Assembly (NCBI GenBank): GCA_964652975.1
Contig: CAZZCN010000006.1
Location: 7,334-71,333, forward strand
Reading direction: 5' to 3'
Length of the DNA: 64,000 bases
Source: CAZZCN01 sp964652975
GTDB taxonomy: Bacteria > Bacillota > Clostridia > Saccharofermentanales > UBA5734
In this document: positions 56,917 through 64,000 of the stretch, in pieces
Layout: each line of letters opens with the position of its first letter
Numbering within the stretch: position 1 is the stretch's first letter
Program-made: the position numbers and the translations under genes
Notes under the pieces: generated by a model
What the model was told of the DNA's origin: nothing
Databases searched by the model: none
What the model saw: the letters and a program-made list of their open reading frames with translations, nothing else

Positions 56917-58098
56917 TTAACCGTCAGACTTTATCCCCGCCCAGGCAAAATAATCAGACGGCACAACTATCACTGCTGTCATTTCAGGTACAGATGCCAC
57001 CTTGTGGAGATTTTTGTCCTTGTATTGATATATTGTCTGACTGTCTTCGCTGCGGTAATAGAAGTTCTCTAAATATCCATTTTTTAGAGCAATATACCCT
57101 TCTGTCATTTGTTGATAATACATCGGATTGAGATTTTCCTTTTCTCTGCCCGGTACTACTTCCTTTAGTATTACAGCTTCTATGCCGGTTTCCTCACAAT
57201 GCTCGTTCCAGCCGGTAATTACAATAGTCTTTGGCTTACGCTTAACCGCCTCCAGCCAAGCATTTTGATATCGCTTGCCATTTTCTCTTGAGACAGGTTC
57301 ATATTCGGTGCCCATATTGTTATGACTTCTTGACCAACCAGCAGTTATACCATAAATTTCGGACTGAGGATATTGAGTGTCAAAAACCCATCCAAACATA
57401 CCGATGTTATCAAGATTATATTTTCTGATATATGGCGTGCCGAGTGAAGTCATTCCTGCTGCAGGTCTGATTGTAAATCTCTCGTCCTTGTAAGCAAAAT
57501 TTATTGGGTTGTTAAAATTTACAAATAACGGTTTGCCGTTCCATATAAAATAGTTATCTTTATACATCCTTGAGTAGCCGTAAAAAATATCCATTTCCTT
57601 TTTCATAAGTTCCGCATTCTTTTCAATCAGAGGACGGCCTCCGGCAAAACAGAGCTTAGGTGCTTTTTCACCTAACTCGGAGGCAATCTCGAATCCATTG
57701 TCAATAGCTAATGCAAGTGCTCCATTGTCAACCATATGATAGTTTGTATCGTCATAAATAAGGTAGTCAATCCCTATACTTTTAAGATAAGTAAAATCCT
57801 TTTTTATTTTAACCTTATCATCTGATGAATAGTAGCCATCTACAACAGGCTTTGATCGTGATTCTATATCCCAACGTTCTGGATACTCGTCGTCATGCTT
57901 TGAATAAAAAACTTCATACCAGGTTCCAACAACTGATGAGTAATATTGTTCGATTGTATCTTTTGCCGTCGAAGAGACTGCCTTGCTATCAGCAACCGGT
58001 TTACTGATCACCGAAGAAGGGGTGTTGTTGCATCCTGCAATAATTGTACATGATAAAAGAATTATAGATATCAAGCCTTTGTTCTTAAATTCCGTCAT
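56917..58098 (-). CDS. GH99/WbsX-like lipoprotein glycosidase
   Basis: A 393-residue lipoprotein: signal peptide and lipobox IAGC (Cys about 23), then an (beta/alpha)8-like enzyme domain with 'VVGTWYEVFYSKHDDEYPERWD', 'KSIGIDYLIYDDTNYH', 'FIWNGKPLFVNFN' and 'VITGWNEHCEETGIE', which resembles the NEW.EG motif of GH99/GH71-related (WbsX-like) proteins, although the motif is altered here (His for Trp). GH99 enzymes cleave mannose-containing glycans internally. If active it would cut glycans outside the cell. It lies between the two binding-protein genes. ATG 58098 follows GAGG. Confidence 0.55.
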   Translation of the reverse strand: MTEFKNKGLISIILLSCTIIAGCNNTPSSVISKPVADSKAVSSTAKDTIEQYYSSVVGTWYEVFYSKHDDEYPERWDIESRSKPVVDGYYSSDDKVKIKKDFTYLKSIGIDYLIYDDTNYHMVDNGALALAIDNGFEIASELGEKAPKLCFAGGRPLIEKNAELMKKEMDIFYGYSRMYKDNYFIWNGKPLFVNFNNPINFAYKDERFTIRPAAGMTSLGTPYIRKYNLDNIGMFGWVFDTQYPQSEIYGITAGWSRSHNNMGTEYEPVSRENGKRYQNAWLEAVKRKPKTIVITGWNEHCEETGIEAVILKEVVPGREKENLNPMYYQQMTEGYIALKNGYLENFYYRSEDSQTIYQYKDKNLHKVASVPEMTAVIVVPSDYFAWAGIKSDG

Positions 58099-58131
58099 AA
58101 AAAACCTCGTTTAATTATTATTTTTGAAAAT

Positions 58132-59547
58132 TCAGTTTTTTGCATTTGCCTCCATTGTCATTTGAAGTATTTGTGCCTGGATTTTTGGTGTCACGCTTGT
58201 AATACCGGACTGTATATCAATTTTACCATCTGCGAGGGGGAACCAAAGCTCCGAATTCAATATGCTGCCTATTAAAAAGTTACCCAGATAGCTTGGCACA
58301 TTATATTTATAGCCGGTAGTTAAAAACTCCTTGTTGTTTTCATAGATCTTCTCCATTCCGTTCCATGCATCCACAGTGTAATAAATATCAAAAGCATCGC
58401 TTTTTTCGACTGCGAAGGATTTGCTTTTATCCCAAAGGCATAAATAATCTGCAAGCAGACTTGTCAGAGCCTTTTTGTCGAGTTTGGTCTGAGGGGTGAT
58501 TGCATATACAATGTTCAAAGTTGGTGCGTGAAGATAATAATCCTTTGCATCGGGTCCTTTAGGGAAGAAAGTATAACCTAAATCGTCGGCATTCATACCC
58601 TTGTTGACACAAAGGGGACCATACTCTGCCAGATATGTAAAAAATGCAACTTTGTTATTATAGAAAAGACCAAACATCTCCATATCATCGGTAGTCCCTA
58701 CTTTAGGCACAACCTTGTATGTTTTTACAAGGTCATACGCCCATTGTATAGCCCGCTTGTTCGGTTCGGTATCCAGATTGAATTTTGGCTTGTTAGGATT
58801 TGACTTGTCAATCAATGTCCCACCATTTGTAATAATCGCATTTTCAAAAAGATAGGTATCGTAATATCCCCATTGGTCGGTCTTTCCGTCACCGTTCGTA
58901 TCCTTGGTCAGCTTCTTGCACATTTCAAGAAATTTATCCCATGTCCATTCATTTTTCTTGACAAGCTCGGCTGGATCAACGATATTTTCTTTTTTTAACA
59001 ACGCCTTATTATACCATAGTCCACCGGTTGGTGTTTGTGCGCCCTCGAACAAGCCATATTTCTTACCGGCCCACATGAGGTTTCCCTTAGGATCCGAGTC
59101 TTTCCAGTTAGGGTCGTTTTCAAATTCATAGTAGTCACTTAGAGGTGTAACCATGTTTTTTGAGATAAAACTAGGGAATACATTATACCAGTAAGGCACC
59201 CAGATATCGCACTCGGCAGTTCCGGACAGTGCCGCTGCTGTCATTTTGATTACGGCTGATTGGTAATCAACCTTCTGGAACTGGATTTTACAATTATATC
59301 GTTTTTCTACATCCTTCCAGCTTTGATATTGAATTGTGCTGCTTCTCGGAGCCGGATAGTGAGACCAGAACTTTACAGTCTCCCCCTTTAGATCATAAAC
59401 AGGTTTTTGATAATTCCCGCTTGTGTTCTTGCTGCCGGTGGAACTCGAATTTGAACCGCTATTTCCGGCACAGCCGCTCAAAACTGAAAAGCAAATAAAT
59501 AATGCTGTAAGAAATGCTATTCCTCTGTAAGATTTTTTAATTGTCAT
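58132..59547 (-). CDS. Sugar ABC substrate-binding lipoprotein
   Basis: A 471-residue exported lipoprotein with lipobox LSGC (Cys about 26), a Ser/Asn/Thr/Gly linker, and an extracellular solute-binding (CUT1) fold with 'VKFWSHYPAPRSST', 'NVFPSFISKNMVTPLSDYYEF' and an EF-hand-like 'DTNGDGKTDQWGY' (calcium-binding-like). It would deliver oligosaccharide to one of the permease pairs, most likely B1/B2, which lack their own binding protein. ATG 59547 follows AGAGGG. Confidence 0.85.
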   Translation of the reverse strand: MTIKKSYRGIAFLTALFICFSVLSGCAGNSGSNSSSTGSKNTSGNYQKPVYDLKGETVKFWSHYPAPRSSTIQYQSWKDVEKRYNCKIQFQKVDYQSAVIKMTAAALSGTAECDIWVPYWYNVFPSFISKNMVTPLSDYYEFENDPNWKDSDPKGNLMWAGKKYGLFEGAQTPTGGLWYNKALLKKENIVDPAELVKKNEWTWDKFLEMCKKLTKDTNGDGKTDQWGYYDTYLFENAIITNGGTLIDKSNPNKPKFNLDTEPNKRAIQWAYDLVKTYKVVPKVGTTDDMEMFGLFYNNKVAFFTYLAEYGPLCVNKGMNADDLGYTFFPKGPDAKDYYLHAPTLNIVYAITPQTKLDKKALTSLLADYLCLWDKSKSFAVEKSDAFDIYYTVDAWNGMEKIYENNKEFLTTGYKYNVPSYLGNFLIGSILNSELWFPLADGKIDIQSGITSVTPKIQAQILQMTMEANAKN

Positions 59548-59591
59548 AAGAATCCCTCTTTCTATAAATTATATTTATGTCTTACTTATTT

Positions 59592-62500
59592 TCAAGTCTT
59601 GTCGGCTTGTTTTTGTTTTCGCTGTCTGATGAAAAAAGCCACGGCTCCGCTAAGTATCAAAGCTATTGATGCCAATATTATCAGCAGAACAGAATTTGAG
59701 AAAAAACCTTTATTTGACAAATCTTCTGAAACAGCACTGTAATTGGAACTGCTGGCACTGCTTTGCGATAAAACTTCAGATCTTGGCTCTTCCAATTCTA
59801 TAAACTCAGAGTCAACATATTTCATTTCATCGATAAAGTACTCCATGGTGATTGCCTTGCCTGTCGACTCCTCAAATGCAATTTCAATTGATTTAATAAC
59901 TTGATCAGCTGGCAATTCAGCCTTAAAATACTGCCAGCCAAAATAAATCTGTTTGTTTTGAGGAAACCCTCCGTATTCAATACAATCCGCACTCTTTTGA
60001 GGATACCTTCCTAAATCAAGTCTTTTACCTTCCGTAGTTATACCAATGACTCTCAATGAAGAACGGGGGTCGCCTTTCACCCGTGGATTGTTTGATGCGT
60101 TAAATATTTTAAAGCTGAATATACCACCTTTAACGCCCTTCTCTAAATCCTTTTTAATAGTTGCCTTGCTGGAGGCGTTTCCGTTTATCAGGTAATCGAT
60201 ATTTATATCAAGTGCTGAAGTACCGTTTAATATAAAAGCAGGATTATTTATGTCGCTTAATTGGTCGACAATGCCATAATCAGCTGACCAAACCATGGGA
60301 TCCTCACCATCAAATACAACATTCGAAGCCTTTTCGGTGTTATTAAAACTAATATCATCAATTGTGCAATGGTTTACCCCCGGCCAGCTTGGATTGGGTA
60401 TGGATGGATAATAGTTTTGATAATTGAGTACCGGATTTTCAATCTTATATATTTTTATCTCCATTTTCTCTATGTAAATACCGGCAGGCATGTCCTTTTC
60501 ATAATGGAGCCAGCCCACTCCTGAATTAGGCATGTCCCTGTTACCGCTAAAAGGCATTCCCTCTTCATCAAACATTTTTCCAAGCGAATATGCTTTCCCG
60601 TCTTTATCATAGCCTACAGCTTCCAGTCCGAAAGACCCCTGTGCAAAATAATTGCTGAACCAAAAATAAAAGCTGAACCGGCCACCTTTTAATGGCACTG
60701 GAAGGACCTTGAAAAGCGAATCCTCTGCTTTCCCGCCTCTGACTTTCGTGGGAACTCCATTTTTATTAACAGTAGCATTTAGATAGGTTAACCAAAGCAT
60801 TGCAAGGTTATCTGGATCCTCTTTGGTTCGAATTTTCGCAGACGGAATGGTTTTGACAGCCTCTTGATTTATTAACCGTATATGGTCCTGCTCGATCCAT
60901 ACATTTGCGCCTGCAGGAGCTTCATAAAACTCACTGCTGTACCAGTCCCGTTCACTGTCCTTGACACTTACGCCTGTGTTTTTAACGGGCTTTTCGTAAA
61001 CAGGCTTTAATGCTTCAAAAGAACTGTCTATAAACTTTATTTCGTCAATGTAATATTTCATTATTATATGCCATCCCACTGACTCTTCAAGCAATATGTC
61101 AACTGCTTTTATCACTTTGTCTGACGGCATGTTTGTAATATAATACTGCCATCCGTAAAAAATCTGTGAATTTTTTGGAATACCCCCGAAATTGATAAAA
61201 CCATCAGGATTATCCGGGTATTTATCCAATAGTATCCTGGTTCCGTCGGTTGCAGTTGCAATTACTCGAACCGTTGTCTTCGGTTGACCCTTTACACCAG
61301 AATTCGATGTGTTGTATATCTTGAAAGCAAACCTGCCACCCTTGACTCCTTTATCTAAATCCTTATGCAGATTTACACGGCTGCGTAGATTTTTGTTCAT
61401 TTTGAAATCTGCATTTATTTCAAGTGCGGTCGTCCCGTTCGCAATAAAGCGCGGAATATTGCTTTCATTTATTTGACTTACAGTTCCGTAGTCGATTTTC
61501 CATGTTGCAGGATTCTCGCCGTCAAATACCACATTTTGATCTTTTGTAGTGTTTTTATAACTTATTTCATCAATTACAGAATAGTATTCATTCGCCCAGC
61601 TTGGATTGGGTATCGAAGAATAATAAGGAGCCTTGACAGGGTTTTCAATTACAAACATTCTGATCTCGATTTTTTCAATAAAAACATTTGCCGGTATATT
61701 TCCCAGATAGTGATTCCAGCCTACTCCATAGCCCTTCAAATCTTTATGTCCGCTAAAAAGCAATCCTTCCTTGTCAAACATTTTGCCAAATGAATACGCC
61801 TTGCCGTTTTTATCATAGCCAATTGCCTCGAGTCCGAATGATCCACTGGCATACATATTGGATAGCCATAGATAGAAACTGAATTTTCCGCCCTTTAAAG
61901 GTACCGGCAGGTCTTTAAATATTGACAGTTCTTTTCTGGAATCCCTTATCTTTGTGGGGACCCCGCTCTTACTGACAGTTGCATTAATAAATTGCATCCA
62001 AAGCATAGCCGTGTCGTCGCGGTCCGTTGCGGTCCTGGTGGACATTGCCGTCCCGGCTGTGCCGGCGGTGATCAGGCGGATATGGTCCTGCTGGTTCCAA
62101 TTATTACCTGGCGCATTGTAATACTCATTTCCGTACCAGTCCCTTTCAGTGTCGTTTATGGTTGTTCCGATTTCTGGCTCAACTGCCAGATCTGTAAAAA
62201 CGGAATCCATGAATTTTATCTCATCTACAAAATATTTTATCGCTACACTCTGAAGCGTACTTTCCTCGAACACAAGGTCTATAGCCTTTATAGTCTTGTC
62301 GACAGGAAGATTGGCAACATAATACTGCCAGCCGAAATATATCTGCCCGGTTACCGGGTTCCCGCCGTACTCGATGTAGCCTGTTTCATCGCTCGGATAC
62401 CTTCCTAAATCAACTTTCGAACCATCGGTTGCCGTGGCAACGGCCCTGACAGACGAACGCGGTTGACCATCAATCCTTGAATTGACTGAATAGTTAAACA

Positions 62501-63422
62501 CCTTATAACTGAATCTGCCTCCCCTGACCCCTTTCACAAGGGACTTATGCACCTTGACGCTGCTTAATGCCCTGTAATCAGCGGTAATATCGAGAGCACT
62601 GGTTCCATTTGTGATAAAGCGAGAAAATTGATTACTCACATTAGTTACAGATCCGTAATCGGCATTCCACGTTGCAGGATCCTCTCCGTCAAAGACAGTG
62701 TTTACAGGAGTAGTGGTGTCCTTGATGCTTATTTCATCAATGACGCTGTAACACATATCCGGCCAGCTCGGATTGGGTATTGATGCATAAAACGGTGCGG
62801 CAGGTGTGTAGTTATCCCGCACATACATTCTTATGGCCATTTTTTCGACGATTACATCAGCCGGCATATCGCACTCATAATGAGTCCATCCGTTTGAAAG
62901 ACCCGGATTTGGATTGACTGCGTTTCCGTCCCCCACGCTCCACTGGATTCCAGTGTTGTTAAAGGGCTTGCCCAAAGAATAGGCGGTCCCGCCTGCATCA
63001 TAGGCAATAGCTTCAAGTCCGAAGGCCAGGTTTGCATAATGGTTGGAAAGCCAGAAATAGAAACTGAATCTGCCACCCTTTATAGGTGTTGAAAGATTCT
63101 TATAGATTGTCAAATCTTTTTGAGGTCTGACGGAATTATTGATGTATTGCATCCAAAGCATGGCCGTGTCGTCGCTGTCCGTCGCGGTCCGGGTGGCCAT
63201 GGCCGCCCCGGCTGTGCCGGCGCTGATTAGACGGATATGGTCCTGTTGATTTCCGCCATTCGAGGGTGAAGTATAATACTCGCTGCCATACCAGTCTCTT
63301 TCGGTGTCGTTTATGGTCACTAATTCAATATTGTTCTGTGCAATAACTCCGAAGGATATTACGCTTGAGAGAAGACAGCCTATGATTAATAATGATACTG
63401 TTCTTAAAATACTTTTATCCAT
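59592..63422 (-). CDS. Large anchored protein with three tandem carbohydrate-binding-like modules
   Basis: A 1276-residue exported protein. ATG 63422 is chosen because AAGGGG precedes it and a signal peptide begins there; an earlier ATG (63455) has no ribosome site. After the signal come three modules of about 384-400 residues. Each starts with a domain opening 'INDTERDWYGxEYY' and containing 'DHIRLI' and 'AMLW', then a second opening 'VFDGEDPATWxADYG' and containing 'TSALDI' and 'KGVRGGRFSYKV'. Modules 1 and 2 are more alike than 3. A Ser-rich linker, one helix (about 1245-1265) and a basic tail anchor it. No catalytic motif was recognised. I infer a surface glycan-capture protein. It is first in the run, behind a strong promoter and operator. 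Confidence 0.75.
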   Translation of the reverse strand: MDKSILRTVSLLIIGCLLSSVISFGVIAQNNIELVTINDTERDWYGSEYYTSPSNGGNQQDHIRLISAGTAGAAMATRTATDSDDTAMLWMQYINNSVRPQKDLTIYKNLSTPIKGGRFSFYFWLSNHYANLAFGLEAIAYDAGGTAYSLGKPFNNTGIQWSVGDGNAVNPNPGLSNGWTHYECDMPADVIVEKMAIRMYVRDNYTPAAPFYASIPNPSWPDMCYSVIDEISIKDTTTPVNTVFDGEDPATWNADYGSVTNVSNQFSRFITNGTSALDITADYRALSSVKVHKSLVKGVRGGRFSYKVFNYSVNSRIDGQPRSSVRAVATATDGSKVDLGRYPSDETGYIEYGGNPVTGQIYFGWQYYVANLPVDKTIKAIDLVFEESTLQSVAIKYFVDEIKFMDSVFTDLAVEPEIGTTINDTERDWYGNEYYNAPGNNWNQQDHIRLITAGTAGTAMSTRTATDRDDTAMLWMQFINATVSKSGVPTKIRDSRKELSIFKDLPVPLKGGKFSFYLWLSNMYASGSFGLEAIGYDKNGKAYSFGKMFDKEGLLFSGHKDLKGYGVGWNHYLGNIPANVFIEKIEIRMFVIENPVKAPYYSSIPNPSWANEYYSVIDEISYKNTTKDQNVVFDGENPATWKIDYGTVSQINESNIPRFIANGTTALEINADFKMNKNLRSRVNLHKDLDKGVKGGRFAFKIYNTSNSGVKGQPKTTVRVIATATDGTRILLDKYPDNPDGFINFGGIPKNSQIFYGWQYYITNMPSDKVIKAVDILLEESVGWHIIMKYYIDEIKFIDSSFEALKPVYEKPVKNTGVSVKDSERDWYSSEFYEAPAGANVWIEQDHIRLINQEAVKTIPSAKIRTKEDPDNLAMLWLTYLNATVNKNGVPTKVRGGKAEDSLFKVLPVPLKGGRFSFYFWFSNYFAQGSFGLEAVGYDKDGKAYSLGKMFDEEGMPFSGNRDMPNSGVGWLHYEKDMPAGIYIEKMEIKIYKIENPVLNYQNYYPSIPNPSWPGVNHCTIDDISFNNTEKASNVVFDGEDPMVWSADYGIVDQLSDINNPAFILNGTSALDINIDYLINGNASSKATIKKDLEKGVKGGIFSFKIFNASNNPRVKGDPRSSLRVIGITTEGKRLDLGRYPQKSADCIEYGGFPQNKQIYFGWQYFKAELPADQVIKSIEIAFEESTGKAITMEYFIDEMKYVDSEFIELEEPRSEVLSQSSASSSNYSAVSEDLSNKGFFSNSVLLIILASIALILSGAVAFFIRQRKQKQADKT

Positions 63423-63495
63423 GCAATTTGTCCCCTTACCCGAAATAAACATCATTTAAAAAAATACAAGAAGCCGCATATTTTTAAGCAATTAT

Positions 63496-63507
63496 TAAAT
63501 CGTTTTA
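63496..63507. promoter_or_regulatory. LacI-type operator downstream of the main-run promoter
   Basis: TAAATCGTTTTA is an imperfect CG-centred palindrome starting ten bases past the -10. An identical 12-mer is at 63850-63861. Position over the transcription start would block initiation. Confidence 0.6.
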
Positions 63508-63517
63508 TTACAAAATC

Positions 63518-63546
63518 AAGATACCACACCCCTTACTAATTGTCAA
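63518..63546 (-). promoter_or_regulatory. Promoter of the glycan-locus run
   Basis: Minus-strand TTGACA (63546-63541), exactly 17 bases, TATCTT (63523-63518). It reads toward the large modular-protein gene with a leader of about 90 bases. Confidence 0.75.
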
Positions 63547-63805
63547 TATTATTAGGTTTAATATTCAATTGTTAGATGATAGTTTAACCTATTATACTAT
63601 ATAAAGCAATTCATTATAGAAATTTACATAATGTTCAATTTTTTCTAATATTTTTTTGTATTGCTTTCTTTCATCTTTTGATTGAAATGTAGATTTTCAA
63701 GAATGTCCTCAAACCAATTATTATCAACAATATTAATTATACCGATAAATAATTTATCATCCCGTTTTTGAATGTTTTATTATGCATCTTCGACAATTTG
63801 AAGTA

Positions 63806-63834
63806 TTGACATTCAATAATTGTTGTGATAGTAT
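63806..63834 (+). promoter_or_regulatory. Divergent promoter of the rightmost gene
   Basis: TTGACA (63806-63811), 17 bases, TAGTAT (63829-63834) on the plus strand. The gene starts at 63957 after a leader of about 115 bases. Confidence 0.75.
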
Positions 63835-63849
63835 GAACTTAGACCTCTG

Positions 63850-63894
63850 TAAATCGTTTTAATATTTTAATTTAGACATGATAAAGACGATTTA
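63850..63894. promoter_or_regulatory. Two LacI-type operators after the divergent promoter
   Basis: TAAATCGTTTTA (63850-63861) is identical to the 63496 site, and AAAGACGATTTA (63883-63894) matches it in ten of twelve bases when read on the other strand. Both follow the -10 and could act together. Confidence 0.5.
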
Positions 63895-63956
63895 AAGAAA
63901 TATGAACTTTTTTCCAACGGTATTTATCCAAATTATTAAAAAGAGAGGTATTTATT

Positions 63957-64000
63957 ATGAAAAAAAAGTTATCGACGAAGCTATTGATTTTCCTTATGAG
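63957..64000 (+). CDS. Start of a further gene (runs off the window)
   Basis: ATG 63957 follows GAGAGG and reads MKKKLSTKLLIFLM, a typical signal-peptide or membrane start. Only 14 complete codons are visible, so the product is unknown. It is divergent from the glycan run and has its own promoter and two operators, which suggests co-regulation. Confidence 0.6.
   Translation, partial: MKKKLSTKLLIFLM

Noticed and set aside
63849..63862. CcpA cre site
   Set aside because: TGTAAATCG has one base too many between TG and CG for the cre pattern; it fits a CG-centred LacI-type palindrome better.

Overview
The window looks like a low-GC, Gram-positive, probably spore-forming member of the Clostridia. 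The reasons are purine-rich GGAGG-type ribosome sites before nearly every gene, frequent GTG and TTG starts, a perfect CIRCE operator before groESL, a spore photoproduct lyase gene, LytR-CpsA-Psr and NlpC/P60 envelope proteins, several lipobox lipoproteins, and no outer-membrane genes. No rRNA, tRNA, CRISPR array, insertion sequence or phage gene was seen. Most genes lie on the minus strand.

Region 1 (1-17 kb) is mostly core functions: a GldA/GldF/GldG-type ABC exporter with a DUF4340 partner, a secreted NlpC/P60 hydrolase, a UMF1-type MFS transporter, rhamnulokinase, groES-groEL, CvpA, an LCP cell-wall ligase and galE. Region 2 (16-19.2 kb) is a tight operon of an AraC regulator, a nucleoside-phosphorylase-like protein and spl. 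The spl gene carries a single -1 frameshift.

Region 3 (19.3-25.7 kb) is a molybdenum-cofactor cluster: MOSC, moaC, moaA, a moeA fused to a periplasmic-binding-like domain, moeA, and mogA. Between moeA and mogA lies a decayed remnant of an oxyanion (tungstate/molybdate-type) ABC transporter, in which a permease tail runs into an ATPase tail containing a stop. Region 4 (25.8-36.8 kb) is mixed: a uroporphyrinogen-decarboxylase-family protein, an ActP-type symporter with a DUF485 partner, msrB, a zinc-ribbon membrane protein with Ser-rich repeats, a UbiA prenyltransferase with a damaged start, an SsuABC-type importer, and an iron-sulfur-repair protein with an FNR/CRP-like palindrome upstream.

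Region 5 (37-64 kb) is the most distinctive. It is a glycan-foraging locus with one long minus-strand gene run (63.4 to 43.0 kb). The run holds a 1276-residue anchored protein made of three tandem modules, two sugar-binding proteins (one carrying extra carbohydrate-binding-like domains), two permease pairs, a GH99/WbsX-like lipoprotein, an NHL-TPR protein, a small Yip1 membrane protein, a DUF5696 protein and a GH38 alpha-mannosidase. A LacI regulator, a GH106-like enzyme and a DUF3604 protein follow. No ATPase is encoded in the locus, so a shared MsmX-type ATPase would be needed. Near-identical 12-bp CG-centred palindromes occur at the LacI gene and just downstream of both divergent promoters at 63.5-63.9 kb, which suggests one local regulon.

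The intergenic spaces hold three unrelated short tandem repeats (40 bp x3, 30 bp x4, 15 bp x4), a dispersed hairpin element of about 65 bp in two copies, and a run of four hairpins after the rhamnulokinase gene.
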